A stretch of 43,727 bases of DNA from Chloroflexota bacterium (GTDB taxonomy: Bacteria; Chloroflexota; Dehalococcoidia; JACPQK01), in the NCBI GenBank assembly GCA_016190505.1, contig JACPQM010000063.1, positions 1-43,727 on the forward strand, given 5' to 3'. Numbering within the stretch: the first letter of the stretch is position 1; the number at the start of each line of letters is the position of its first letter. The notes below the pieces were generated by a model. That model did no database searches. It saw only the letters and a program-made list of their open reading frames with translations, and was not told where the DNA came from. Position numbers and translations under genes: made by a program. Below are positions 16,082 through 24,079 of the stretch, piece after piece.

Positions 16082-18959
16082 CTTTGGGCAGCCCTGGGCG
16101 CTCCTCCTGCTCATTCCGGTGCTGGGTGGTGCGGTCCTGCTCTGGTCCTCGCAGGCAGGGCTACCCTTCCGCACCAGACCAGCGCGCGGATGGGTGGACG
16201 CCCGCAGCGCTGTCATCCTAAATCTGCGGCTGGTGTTGCTAGCGGCCCTGGTCCTGGCCCTGGCCGCTCCCTCTCTGCGGCTCACGGTGGACCGTCAGGC
16301 GGTCGTCTTTGTAGCAGACCTCTCCGCCAGCACCGCCGAGGAGCATACGCAGGCCGCCTCGTTCATCCGGGGGGCTATGGAGGCGCGAGGTGCGGACAAC
16401 CTGGCGGGGGTGGTCGTCGTGGGACGGGACGGGCTGGTCGAATGGCCTGTGGGCCAGCGCAGCGGCTTCAGGGAGTTCCAATCGCTGGTTGACGACGAGT
16501 ACACCAGCCTGGCGGACGGTCTGCGCCTCGCCGGAGCCCTGCTGCCCGAGGACGCCCGCCGCCGCATCGTGCTGCTCTCCGACGGCCAAGAGAACCTGGG
16601 CAGCGCCCTGGACCAGGTGCGCTTCCTGCGCGCCCGCGGTGTCCAGGTGGATATCGTCCCACTGCGTGGCCTGAGAGGCCCCGAAGCGCTGGTGGCCGCC
16701 GTCGAGGCGCCGTCCACCGCCCGAGAAGGCGAGCGGCTCCCGGTGAGGGTCACTGTACGGAGCACCGGGGCAACCCCGGCCAAGCTGCGGCTTACCATGG
16801 ACGGCGTCGAACTGGCCAGCATCGTGGCCGACCTGGAGCCGGGCGAGAACCGCTTCGCCTTTAGCGTACGGGTTGAGCGGGCTGGGTTCCACGCCCTGCG
16901 AGCTACCCTGGACGCGGAGGCCGACACCCTGCTGTACAACGACCATGCCGACGCCTTCGTCAACGTCCACGGCCCGCCGCGGGCGCTGGTGGTAGTGGAG
17001 CGTGACGGGGCGGTGGCGAATCTCGCCGCAGCCCTCCAGTCCACCGGTCTTCAGGTGGAGCGGCGCCCAGCATCGCTCTTTCCGGAGACGCTGGACGAAC
17101 TGGGCCAGTTCGCCGCCACCGTTCTGGTGGACGTACCGGCAGACGCCCTGGGCCAGGAGCGGATGGCGCTCCTACAGGCCGCCACGCGGGACCTGGGCCG
17201 CGGCCTGGTGGCGGTGGGCGGTGGACGCAGTTTCACCATGGGAAACTACCGGGGCACACCTCTGGAGGAGGCGCTGCCGGTGACTTCGGAAGTACCCCGG
17301 CGCCAAGAACAGGGCCAGGCGGCAGTGGTGTTCGTCGTGGACAAGTCGGGCAGCATGTCCGGCGGGGGTGTGGACGGCGTTCCCAAGGTGGAGATGTCGA
17401 AGGAAGCCGTGCGCCAGGCGCTGGAGCAACTAGCCTCCTACGACCTGGCTGGCGTAGTTGCCTTTGACGCCGCCCACTGGTGGCTGGTTTCCATTGGGGA
17501 TGTTGGACCAAACCGCGACGCGATGCAGGACGCAGTCGGCACGCTGGTCGCGTCTGGCGGGACGAATATCTACCCCGCCCTGGCCGCTGCCCAGCAGGCC
17601 CTGGCGCAGGCGAAAGCGCCCCGCAAGCATATCATCCTGCTCACCGACGGCCAGTCACAGCCCGGGGACTACCAGGGGCTGCTGTCGGCCATGCAGGAAC
17701 ACGACATCACCCTCTCGACCATCGCCGTGGGCCAGGACGCCGACGCCTACCTGCTGGAGTGGCTTGCCCAGGAGGGCCAGGGCCGCTTCTACTACACCGA
17801 CCGCGCCTCCGATATCCCTCGCATCATGACCGACGAGACCAGACTGGCATCGAGCCACGCCATCATCGAGGAGCCGGTGCAGCCACTGGTGGCGGGCAAC
17901 AGCCCGGTGCTGACGGTGACGGGCGGGCAGTTCCCCATGCTCGGCGGCTATGTGGTCACGCAGACTAAGGGCGCGGCGCAAGCGGTGTTGGTCTCCTCGC
18001 GGGGCGACCCCCTGCTGGCGCAATGGCAGTATGGTCTGGGCCGGGCCATTGCCTGGACCAGCGACAGTGAGGGACGCTGGACGGCTGGGCTCAACAACTG
18101 GGAGCGCGGCGGCACCTTCTGGTCGGCGCTGGTGGACTGGACGCTACCGCCGGAGGAGGCGCCCTTTCAGGTGAGCGGGTCAGTAGCCGGCGGCATAGCC
18201 GTCCTCGCTGTAGAGGGTGAGGCGCAGGATGGCGCCACGCTAACGGCGCGGGTGGTGGGCCCGGACCTATCCGGCGCCGATGTGCCGCTGAAGGCGGTGG
18301 CCCCGGGCCGGTATGAGGCGCAGTTCCCGGTGGCAGGCCAGGGGGCCTACCTGGTGCGGGTGACTGAGCAGGGGGCGGACGGCCACCAGCGCTCAGCCAC
18401 GGGAGGACTGGTGGTCTCCTATCCGCCTGAGTACGCCAACTTGGGCATCAAAGTGGGCTCGGACAGCGGCGCCGGACTATTGGAGCGGATTGCCACCATA
18501 ACTGGTGGGAAGAGGCTCGTCCAACCCTCGGCGGCCTTTGAGCCTGACCTGCCGCCGGCCCACGGCAGCGTGCCGCTGGCCCGGTGGTTCCTTATGGCTG
18601 CGGCCTGGCTGCTGCCCGTGGATGTGGCGGTCAGGCGGCTGAACCTGAGACGGTCCGACCTCGCCGCGGCCCGCGCCTGGCTTGCCTCGACCCGGGCCAG
18701 GCCTACGCGGGATGAAGCGACATCCCCTGTGCTTGGCCGGCTGCGGGAGCGACGGACAGGCCGTGCCCGGATGGCTGCGCCGGCACCCAAGAGGTCTACG
18801 CCCCCAGCGGACTCATCCCATCCTGCCGGGCAGCCCCGACAACCTCCTGCTGCTCACGCCCAGGCCGGGCCCGAGAAGCCTGCGCCTGAGTCTCAGCCGG
18901 AGGCGGTATCATCCACCAAACGCTGGCTGGAGGCAAAGCAGCGCGCTCGAAGGAAATAG
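16071..18959 (+). CDS. Membrane protein with two vWA domains
   Basis: A 962-residue protein. Two helices (about 8-25 and 45-70) anchor it. The first vWA-like region has VFVADLSAS (about 79-87) and IVLLSDGQENLG. The segment around 300-400 reads like a glutamine-amidotransferase-like fold (TVLVDVPADALG, GLVAVGGGRSFTMGNY). The second vWA domain has VVFVVDKSGSMSG (about 419-431), with a complete DxSxS metal site, and IILLTDGQSQPG. A beta domain, a further helix (about 838-858) and a basic, Pro/Ala-rich cytoplasmic tail complete it. The start is GTG 16071, overlapping the BatA-like gene by 11 bases, so expression is coupled. It is the last gene of the cluster. Confidence 0.86.
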   Translation: MGVSFGQPWALLLLIPVLGGAVLLWSSQAGLPFRTRPARGWVDARSAVILNLRLVLLAALVLALAAPSLRLTVDRQAVVFVADLSASTAEEHTQAASFIRGAMEARGADNLAGVVVVGRDGLVEWPVGQRSGFREFQSLVDDEYTSLADGLRLAGALLPEDARRRIVLLSDGQENLGSALDQVRFLRARGVQVDIVPLRGLRGPEALVAAVEAPSTAREGERLPVRVTVRSTGATPAKLRLTMDGVELASIVADLEPGENRFAFSVRVERAGFHALRATLDAEADTLLYNDHADAFVNVHGPPRALVVVERDGAVANLAAALQSTGLQVERRPASLFPETLDELGQFAATVLVDVPADALGQERMALLQAATRDLGRGLVAVGGGRSFTMGNYRGTPLEEALPVTSEVPRRQEQGQAAVVFVVDKSGSMSGGGVDGVPKVEMSKEAVRQALEQLASYDLAGVVAFDAAHWWLVSIGDVGPNRDAMQDAVGTLVASGGTNIYPALAAAQQALAQAKAPRKHIILLTDGQSQPGDYQGLLSAMQEHDITLSTIAVGQDADAYLLEWLAQEGQGRFYYTDRASDIPRIMTDETRLASSHAIIEEPVQPLVAGNSPVLTVTGGQFPMLGGYVVTQTKGAAQAVLVSSRGDPLLAQWQYGLGRAIAWTSDSEGRWTAGLNNWERGGTFWSALVDWTLPPEEAPFQVSGSVAGGIAVLAVEGEAQDGATLTARVVGPDLSGADVPLKAVAPGRYEAQFPVAGQGAYLVRVTEQGADGHQRSATGGLVVSYPPEYANLGIKVGSDSGAGLLERIATITGGKRLVQPSAAFEPDLPPAHGSVPLARWFLMAAAWLLPVDVAVRRLNLRRSDLAAARAWLASTRARPTRDEATSPVLGRLRERRTGRARMAAPAPKRSTPPADSSHPAGQPRQPPAAHAQAGPEKPAPESQPEAVSSTKRWLEAKQRARRK

Positions 18960-19057
18960 GGAGAACCGGGGCGCATGGCCTGGCCACTTCCAGCGACTTG
19001 TCAGCGTACTGAGACAGTCTGCCCCACAGCACGTTCACCAGGCGGGACCGCGGGTTG

Positions 19058-19270
19058 TCACCGCCAGTGAGACGTGCATGCCCCACGACGAACGCGGATG
19101 AACCTCCCGGTCTTGGCGTGGTGGGAGAGCAGCGCCCAACTGAATCCGCGACTCTGCGCCTGCTCAGAGGTGAAGTAGCCCCCTTGCTCCGACGCGATAT
19201 CAAAGAGCTGGCTGCGATTATGCTGGGAGGGCGCTTGTGGCGTTGGTAGTGCTTCCGAGGCGTCAACCAT
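19058..19270 (-). pseudogene. AbiEi-type antitoxin N-terminal fragment
   Basis: Seventy codons encode only the winged-helix N-terminus of AbiEi-family antitoxins: LFDIASEQGGYFTSEQAQSRG, then WALLSHHAKTGRFIRVRRGA. Full-length members have about 200-300 residues and pair with an AbiEii nucleotidyltransferase toxin. Neither the rest nor the toxin is present: the frame stops 98 bases before the end of the opposing vWA gene. It is a remnant. Its start region (MVDASEA) and upstream sequence recur at 25258-25453, where the rest of the gene is also missing. Confidence 0.72.
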
Positions 19271-19440
19271 AACTCAAGTTATATTTGAGTTATTTGTGAC
19301 GTGCAAGCTGCGCGACAAAGGGCCTGTTACTGGCCACAACGATGGCCCGCAGCGGGCCGCGTTGTTCTTGGTAGCTTTCCCGACTGGGAGGTGAGGGGAT
19401 GGCAAGCTTTGTGCCATTCGCCCACATTTGGTGGGCCCGG
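19249..19440. repeat. Direct repeat, left copy (tRNA-adjacent block)
   Basis: About 190 bases recurring, diverged, at 25258-25453 in the same orientation. It covers the first codons of the AbiEi fragment (GCTTCCGAGGCGTCAACCAT), its upstream region and a tail CCCACATTTGGTGGGCCCGG. In the right copy that tail is the 3' end of a tRNA gene with its CCA. In this copy the tRNA is cut off after those bases. It looks like a scar of duplication or of integration at the tRNA. Confidence 0.72.
19271..19291 (-). promoter_or_regulatory. Operator-like inverted repeat before the AbiEi fragment
   Basis: AACTCAA and TTGAGTT separated by 7 bases, directly abutting the ATG of the AbiEi fragment on the minus strand. 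The spacer region contains a TATAAC-like -10. This is a likely autoregulation site of the former toxin-antitoxin operon. In the right-hand copy only one arm is retained. Confidence 0.5.
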
Positions 19441-19490
19441 TCCCGAACGGTCGGGACGACCAACCCCGATAAATCCGGACCGCTCTGGAC

Positions 19491-19539
19491 TGGTGGGCCA
19501 TCCCAAACAATAGCAAGAACTCGGCCCGTGTTTGAGTTG
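19491..19539. repeat. 49-base direct repeat, left copy
   Basis: Matches 24448-24496 at 46 of 49 positions, same orientation. It begins TGGTGGGCC, as the tRNA 3' end at 25442 does when read on the plus strand. The two copies bracket 4.9 kb holding the DUF6883 group, the PIN/RHH pair and the PII-NirA-PII genes. Confidence 0.8.
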
Positions 19540-19560
19540 CATCTGCAGTTGGTATTCTCG

Positions 19561-19767
19561 TTAGCTAGCGCGTAAGCATCCCGGCCGGTGGGTGGGGAGG
19601 CGCTCCAAATATTGGTGGGCCGCTTGTTCCGCCTCTGGCCTGCTCCGGAAGCGCTGAATCATATTGTGTGCGGTGACTACAGGCAGCGGCTCACCGGGGG
19701 TCGGGGCGTCATTGATCACGTCCGCCTGAAGGAGCCATTGGTTATTCATGACGACGGGGATGGCCAA
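19561..19767 (-). CDS. Small hypothetical protein after DUF4926
   Basis: A frame of about 68 residues from TTG 19767 (or ATG 19749, giving 62 residues). It reads VMNNQWLLQADVINDAPTPG and ends with a helical stretch MIQRFRSRPEAEQAAHQYLE. It follows the DUF4926 gene by 9 bases on the same strand, which suggests a third member of that operon. I do not recognise a family. The composition looks protein-like, but the start lacks a strong ribosome site, so it could be a chance frame. Confidence 0.42.
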   Translation of the reverse strand: MAIPVVMNNQWLLQADVINDAPTPGEPLPVVTAHNMIQRFRSRPEAEQAAHQYLERLPTHRPGCLRAS

Positions 19768-19776
19768 GCCTTCTTC

Positions 19777-20010
19777 TCAGGCCGGGATGCCCATGGTGCG
19801 CGCGTGGCTGACATCACGGGCGGTTACCCTGCGCACCTGCGAATCCATCACTGTGGCCACCGCCAGAGTGTTACCGTCCAGGGCCAGAAACTCCACTTCG
19901 AAGGCCGTTCCCTGGCGATACACATGCACAATGACTCCTACATCGCCGGCCTGGAGCCCCTCCTTGGGCAAATTCTGGGTAAGGATGACCCGGTCGTGTT
20001 CCCTAAGCAT
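19777..20010 (-). CDS. DUF4926 domain protein
   Basis: A 77-residue protein that matches the DUF4926 pattern along its length: DRVILTQNLPKEGLQAGDVG, then VIVHVYRQGTAFEVEF and GNTLAVATVMDSQVRRV. It is a small SH3-like beta barrel of unknown role, often encoded next to DUF6883 genes. A strong AAGGGGGG site precedes ATG. The start lies within the end of the DUF6883 gene (8-base overlap), so the two are coupled. A toxin-antitoxin or immunity-like relation has been suspected for such pairs; nothing here proves it. Confidence 0.78.
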   Translation of the reverse strand: MLREHDRVILTQNLPKEGLQAGDVGVIVHVYRQGTAFEVEFLALDGNTLAVATVMDSQVRRVTARDVSHARTMGIPA

Positions 20011-20347
20011 ATTCCCCCCTTACCGGGTAGGCAGTGACCAGCCGAGGGGGCGCCCCTGTCTCGAGAACCCAAATGGTCCGCACCCGCGGGCGACGCCCCA
20101 CCGGTGTTTCTAGAGGTCCTTCCACGACATAACGCTCCCCGTAATTAGATTCAACCACTTGGACAACGTCGTTGACAAGCCCGTGCCGCTGTAATGCCTC
20201 CTGCAAGACTTGCCAGTCCTGAAGGCGAAACCCGAACCGGGAGAAGAACTGCGCTTTGCTCCTGCCATCGGGGTGCGCCGCAGAGAGAAGATACTCGGTA
20301 ATCTTCGACCGGTCCACGCGCGCCTAGGCACCGCTGGGCAGCTTCAT
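20003..20347 (-). pseudogene. DUF6883 protein with an early in-frame TAG
   Basis: The domain is nearly complete: KITEYLLSAAHPDGRSKAQF, FFSRFGFRLQDW, YVVEGPLETPVGRRPRVRTI and LVTAYPVRGEY fit the DUF6883 family. The natural N-terminus appears to be ATG 20345-20347 (MKLPSGA), but a TAG follows at 20326-20324, then ARVDRSK. Translation could restart at GTG 20317, giving 104 residues that lack only about ten. It may therefore still be functional from a poor start. Function unknown; it overlaps and precedes the DUF4926 gene. Confidence 0.72.
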
Positions 20348-20729
20348 CGCCTCGATCGCCGCCGACACAAACCCAGGGTGCCAGGGCCTGGCCTAGCTTG
20401 GTAGCTCAACTCAGGGCTGATTCTACTACCGGACCAGTCGGTTGAGAAGCGCTGGGGCAACCAGTAACCACATGGACCAAGGAGGCGTTTGGTATATCGC
20501 TGACAGGATACATCCCGGCCAAAGAGTCACTTGGGGCGAGAGATTGACCGGGCAGGCGGGTTGGCTTTGTACTATGGAAGGAAGGCCCATCTCGTCGGCA
20601 GCGCCAGCTACAGTGTGCTCCTACAGGACCGCAGCTACGGAAGTCCCTTTGTTGCCCGGGGCACCGGAGGGGGTAACCCCTTCGTCCCAGCTAGGCCCGC
20701 GGCGGGCCCGCTGGCGCGCTTCCTTTCCA
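20348..20729. other. Gap without recognised gene
   Basis: No frame on either strand has coding support. It separates the DUF6883 group from the PIN toxin gene, both transcribed leftwards, and should contain the promoter of the former. I see no repeats or strong promoter boxes. Confidence 0.4.
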
Positions 20730-21176
20730 CTAGAACTCGCCCCTGTTGCGAAGGACGACCTCCAGGAACTCCGAGGGGCTAACGATACTGGTCCCCTGGA
20801 ACTCCCCGAGCCGCTGGATACCCTTATCGCCGGTGACCAGGTAGTGGGCCTGGCTGGCGACAGCGCAATCGAGCACCTGGTTGTCCGCTGGCGAGAGGTC
20901 TGGGGTGGACGCCGCTGCGGGCGGATCAACGAGCCGGCAATGATCTCGAAGAAAGCTCAGCGCCTCGTGGAGGGTCTCCTCGGAAACCCGGAGCTTGTCC
21001 CGAAGAACGTCCTCGACCTCCGCCAAAACAAAAGGGGAAATCGCCACAAGAATCTCCCCCCGCACCAACACCTGGAGTATCCGGTAGGGTACCCCGCCAG
21101 GAAACGCAAAACCCGAGATCAGGACATTGCTGTCCAGGACAACCCAAGGCCTAGCGCCGGTTGCGACGCCGCGCAT
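20730..21176 (-). CDS. PIN-domain toxin (TIGR00305-like)
   Basis: A 148-residue PIN protein of the group annotated as putative toxin component. The first strand is VVLDSNVLISGF with Asp15; Glu53 is in VLAEVEDVL, Asp98/Asp103 in SPADNQVLDCA, Asp117 in LVTGDKGI. All acidic positions are kept, so it should be an active RNase. The start at 21176 overlaps the antitoxin gene by 26 bases; a start nearer VVLDSN is possible. It is the second gene of the module. Confidence 0.87.
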   Translation of the reverse strand: MRGVATGARPWVVLDSNVLISGFAFPGGVPYRILQVLVRGEILVAISPFVLAEVEDVLRDKLRVSEETLHEALSFLRDHCRLVDPPAAASTPDLSPADNQVLDCAVASQAHYLVTGDKGIQRLGEFQGTSIVSPSEFLEVVLRNRGEF

Positions 21177-21399
21177 GGACCAGCTCGTTGACCTGCTCTT
21201 CCGAAGTGACCGCCGCCTCCCGAGCCCTCTGGCCGATCTCCTGGCTCAGGAGCCGCAGACGCCGGTCGTCGGCATAGCGGCGCAGCGCCTCTCGAAGCAA
21301 CTCGCTGCGGGTCCGCCCCTCCACGCGCATCAGTTCCTCAATCTGCCGGTCCATCTCCGGCGGTACCGAGATGGTGATAGTTTTGGTTGTCCTGCCCAT
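21151..21399 (-). CDS. CopG/RHH antitoxin
   Basis: Eighty-two residues from ATG 21399 (MGRTTKTITISVPPEMD); the frame is open to ATG 21411. The ribbon-helix-helix fold is clear: TITISVP strand, MDRQIEELMRVEGRT helix, SELLREALRRYADD second helix. A basic tail (HARRRNRR) ends it, which is atypical compared with the usual acidic tails. A promoter lies just upstream at 21443-21470. It neutralises the overlapping PIN toxin. Confidence 0.87.
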   Translation of the reverse strand: MGRTTKTITISVPPEMDRQIEELMRVEGRTRSELLREALRRYADDRRLRLLSQEIGQRAREAAVTSEEQVNELVHARRRNRR

Positions 21400-21442
21400 G
21401 GTACGCCTCATACGGATGAGTGTTACTTGATGTTACTACTCC

Positions 21443-21470
21443 ACTTTAGCACGCCTGCAATCCTTGTCAA
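21443..21470 (-). promoter_or_regulatory. Sigma-70 promoter of the RHH/PIN module
   Basis: TTGACA (21470-21465), 16-base spacer, TAAAGT (21448-21443) on the minus strand. The predicted start is near 21436, about 35 bases before the ATG. Between them AGTAACA occurs twice, a possible operator. Confidence 0.62.
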
Positions 21471-21479
21471 GGACGCAGC

Positions 21480-21920
21480 GCGCCGTTTGCCGCCGACGGA
21501 ACGAACCACCTGGCTTGGCTAGGACCTCGCCGGGCACGGCCGGACCCGCGAGATGGCCAGCCCATGATACAGCAAAGGGACAGCGCCATCTGTGGAACAA
21601 TCGCGGATATTGTGCATGCCACTGGCCAGGAAGGTAATCAAGCTCTGCGGGAGACCGCGCCCGACAAGCGTTTCAACGCCCGGCCTACTCGGTCCCCGAC
21701 CAGTTGCCCCAGAAGGGGGGCACCGATGACCTCGCCCTCCCCAGGGGAGTAATTGCTATTGTACGGGATGGTGGGGCTCAGCGGACAGTACTCGAACTTT
21801 CTACGGCCTGATCTAGTGCCAAAGATTAGGCATCTGTTGTCCCATTGTTAGCGCCGTCGGCGCTTTCGGCAGAATGCGGCACGGCTCTGCAGCTCCATAA
21901 CGTCATCGGCACTGAAATGT
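21480..21920. other. Gap upstream of the PII gene, no gene recognised
   Basis: No coding frame with support on either strand. The right end leads into the palindrome at 21922 and the PII gene. The left end abuts the promoter of the RHH/PIN module, so this gap holds two divergent control regions. Confidence 0.4.
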
Positions 21921-21921
21921 A

Positions 21922-21953
21922 ACACAATCGTTGCATAGCCGCAACCATTGTGA
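21922..21953 (+). promoter_or_regulatory. Long palindrome upstream of the PII gene
   Basis: Arms ACACAATCGTTGC and GCAACCATTGTGA, 13 bases each, pair at 11 positions around the 6-base centre ATAGCC. A second shorter palindrome (CAACTA...TAGTTG, 21963-21983) follows. Both lie within 95 bases of the PII start at 22015. The TTGTGA-like arm recalls CRP/FNR-family sites, but the centre is longer than theirs. A nitrogen or redox regulator site is inferred. Confidence 0.5.
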
Positions 21954-22014
21954 AACAAATCCCAACTAAGCTAGGATTAGTTGAGGGCTAGATGCCCCGG
22001 GGTAGAGCGGTGCA

Positions 22015-22341
22015 ATGAAAGAGGTTGTTGTCATCATACGACCTGAGAAGTGGCAGACCACTCGTGAGGCCGCGGATAAGCTGGGCCTCCAGGAGGTTAT
22101 GCACAGGCGGGTCTTGGGCCGAGGCACTCAAGGAGGGTTGCGATATCTGCGGTCCTCGTCTGGGGCGGACGAAGGTGGGATGCGCTTTTTGCCCAAGCGC
22201 ATGATTGTGTGGGTGGTACCAGACGAAAAGGTGAGCAGCCTCGTTGAATCCGTCGTGCAGACCAATGCCACGGGAAACCTGGGCGACGGCACAATCTTCG
22301 TCTGTCCTCTCGAAAGCGTGTCCATAGCCCCTACCGGTTGA
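22015..22341 (+). CDS. PII family nitrogen regulator, NifI2-like
   Basis: A 108-residue PII protein. MKEVVVIIRPEKWQTT, RRVLGRGTQGGLRY and MRFLPKRMIVWVVPDE are typical of the NifI2 branch, and GDGTIFVCPLE is the PII C-terminal signature. PII trimers bind ATP/ADP and 2-oxoglutarate and dock on target enzymes through the T-loop (here about residues 36-58). NifI1/NifI2 usually form a mixed complex that switches nitrogenase off in archaea and anaerobes. Here the gene precedes a nitrite reductase, and the NifI1 partner follows it. No strong ribosome site is visible. Confidence 0.88.
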   Translation: MKEVVVIIRPEKWQTTREAADKLGLQEVMHRRVLGRGTQGGLRYLRSSSGADEGGMRFLPKRMIVWVVPDEKVSSLVESVVQTNATGNLGDGTIFVCPLESVSIAPTG

Positions 22342-22493
22342 TGCCAAGAGCGGTCTCTGCACAGGCTGAGCAAACACGCAGCGAGAGGGAATAAACTACT
22401 CGAAGTTCAAAGACCAGTTCGCGGTCATGGATTTCGAGGCTAACTCCTGCGGGTACCAATGGGGCCCTACTTGCAACCATAGGGGATGCCACC

Positions 22494-23033
22494 GTGAGAC
22501 CTGGTAATAACCCAGTAGAAAGAATCAAAGCCGAAAAGGATGGCCTGGACATCCTGGACGATATTGAGGAGCTGGCGGCACGCCACGGCGGTTGGGAGAC
22601 CATTGACCCTGGTGACCGAGAAAGGCTTAAGTGGATAGGCACCTTCTTCCGAAAGCCCACACCCGGCCGGTTCATGATGCGTATCCGGATCACCAACGGC
22701 CAGGCCACATCGGTCCAATTGCGTGCCCTGGCTGAGATTGCCCGACGGCTGGGCAACGAGATCCTGGACCTGACGACGCGGCAGCAGATTGAGTTGCGCG
22801 CGATCAAGATTGCAGATGTGCCACAAATCCTCCAGGCCCTGGCGGATATAGACATCACTTCCCTTCAGACCGGCATGGACAATATCCGTAATGTCAACTG
22901 CTGCCCCCTGGCAGGCATTACTCCTTTGGAACTGTTTGACGCCTCCAATGTAGGCGGGGAGTACACGAGCATCTTCCTGAATAACAAGGAATTCACCAAC
23001 TTGCCTCGTAAGTTCAACGTGACAATCACCTGA
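22494..23033 (+). CDS. Ferredoxin-nitrite reductase, N-terminal part up to an in-frame TGA
   Basis: One hundred seventy-nine codons of a NirA-type assimilatory nitrite (or sulfite) reductase. RFMMRIRITNGQATSVQLRA, LDLTTRQQIELRAI and GMDNIRNVNCCPLAGITPLE are the substrate-channel and siroheme-binding signatures of the first half-domain. It ends NLPRKFNVTIT then TGA at 23031-23033. The same frame then continues CLANCTHSESQDLAMTPA without a break. Homologues have ITGCxxNC here, so the TGA stands where Gly is expected. A GTG start with AGGGGA upstream is chosen. Other genes in the window end normally at TGA, so recoding is unlikely. The gene is either newly inactivated or carries a base error. 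Confidence 0.8.
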   Translation: MRPGNNPVERIKAEKDGLDILDDIEELAARHGGWETIDPGDRERLKWIGTFFRKPTPGRFMMRIRITNGQATSVQLRALAEIARRLGNEILDLTTRQQIELRAIKIADVPQILQALADIDITSLQTGMDNIRNVNCCPLAGITPLELFDASNVGGEYTSIFLNNKEFTNLPRKFNVTIT

Positions 23034-24050
23034 TGCCTGGCAAACTGCACCCATAGTGAGAGCCAGGACCTAGCTATGACACCGGCCCGTCGGCAGGTGG
23101 ACGGGCAGCCCGGGTTCAACGTCGCTGTAGGCGGCAAGATGGGGTCTGGCGGCATGATGGTGGCCCAGCCCCTGGATGTTTTCGTGGAACCACAGGATGC
23201 AGGCCGTCTGGCTGCTAAGATCGCACTTCTCTTTCGCGACGAGGGTTTTCGAGACCAGCGGACCAAGGCTCGCCTGGCCTTTCTCACCCAGGCTTGGGGA
23301 GTTGAGCGTTTTCGTGCGACCCTGGAGGAACGGTGGGGCCGACCTTTGGAAGAGGCCCAGCAAGATGTCCGGCTTCCCGGCCGCGCCGACCACCTGGGCA
23401 TTCACGCCCAAAAGCAGCCCGGCCTGATTTCAGTTGGCCTGTGCGTGGTAACTGGGCGTATTAGCAGCCAAAGCCTTCAGGAGTTGGCGAGGCTCGCCGA
23501 GACGTACGGCAGCGGGCAGGTCCGTCTCACCACGAGCCAGAATGCCATCCTAATCAACGTGCCGGAGGCCAGGCGTTCGGAACTCCTGGCTGAACCTCTA
23601 CTCAAGGAGCTGTCGCCTGACCCCCACCCCTTCTTCAGGGGACTCGTTACGTGCACCGGTACCGACTACTGCAACCTGGCCCTCATTGAGACCAAGAGCA
23701 TTGGCAAACGGCTTGCTCAGGTAATGGCCAAGCGGTACCCCAACGCCACCCCAGTCACCATGCACTGGTCCGGATGTCCCGCAGGATGCGGCAACCACCA
23801 GGCGGCAGATATCGGCTTCCAAGGAGCCAAGGCACGGGTCAACGGAGAGTTGGCAGATGCTGTAAGCATCTTCGTGGGCGGAAGCACCAGCACCGACCCC
23901 AGACCAGGCGAAAAGATCATGGAACTGGTCCCGGTGGCTATCCTGGAACAGGTTATGCCTGTCATTCTTAAAAACCTGGACATCCTGAAGAACATCCGCA
24001 GGGATGTTAAGAGTGAGAAACGGGTCCTCATGGTTCCCGCCTCTTCGTGA
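23034..24050 (+). pseudogene. Ferredoxin-nitrite reductase, C-terminal part after the TGA
   Basis: This continues the NirA frame; ATG 23076 is the only ordinary start and lies about 14 codons inside the domain. It carries the [4Fe-4S]-siroheme ligands: Cys in VTCTGTDYCNLALIETK (C-x5-C) and in HWSGCPAGCGNHQAADIGF (C-x3-C). The second half-domain strand PGFNVAVGGKMGSGG is also present. Read through the TGA the enzyme has about 518 residues, normal for NirA, which reduces nitrite to ammonia with six electrons from ferredoxin. Separate translation of the two halves would be unprecedented as far as I know. It is followed by a NifI1-like PII gene. Confidence 0.78.
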
Positions 24051-24079
24051 AGCATAGTGAAAATCGGGAGGATACAACT

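Noticed and set aside
2468..20347. TAG as a sense codon, given two in-frame TAGs in recognisable genes
   Set aside because: Several intact genes (for example the permease at 8074-9054 and the vWA gene ending 18959) stop at TAG at the expected length.
20442..21191. A 249-codon plus-strand frame opposite the PIN toxin
   Set aside because: It is antisense to a clear PIN/RHH pair, and its translation has no recognisable domain or ribosome site.
22494..24050. TGA in nirA read as selenocysteine or as a recoded sense codon
   Set aside because: Homologues have Gly, not Cys, at this site, I see no SECIS-like hairpin directly after it, and TGA ends many other genes in this window.
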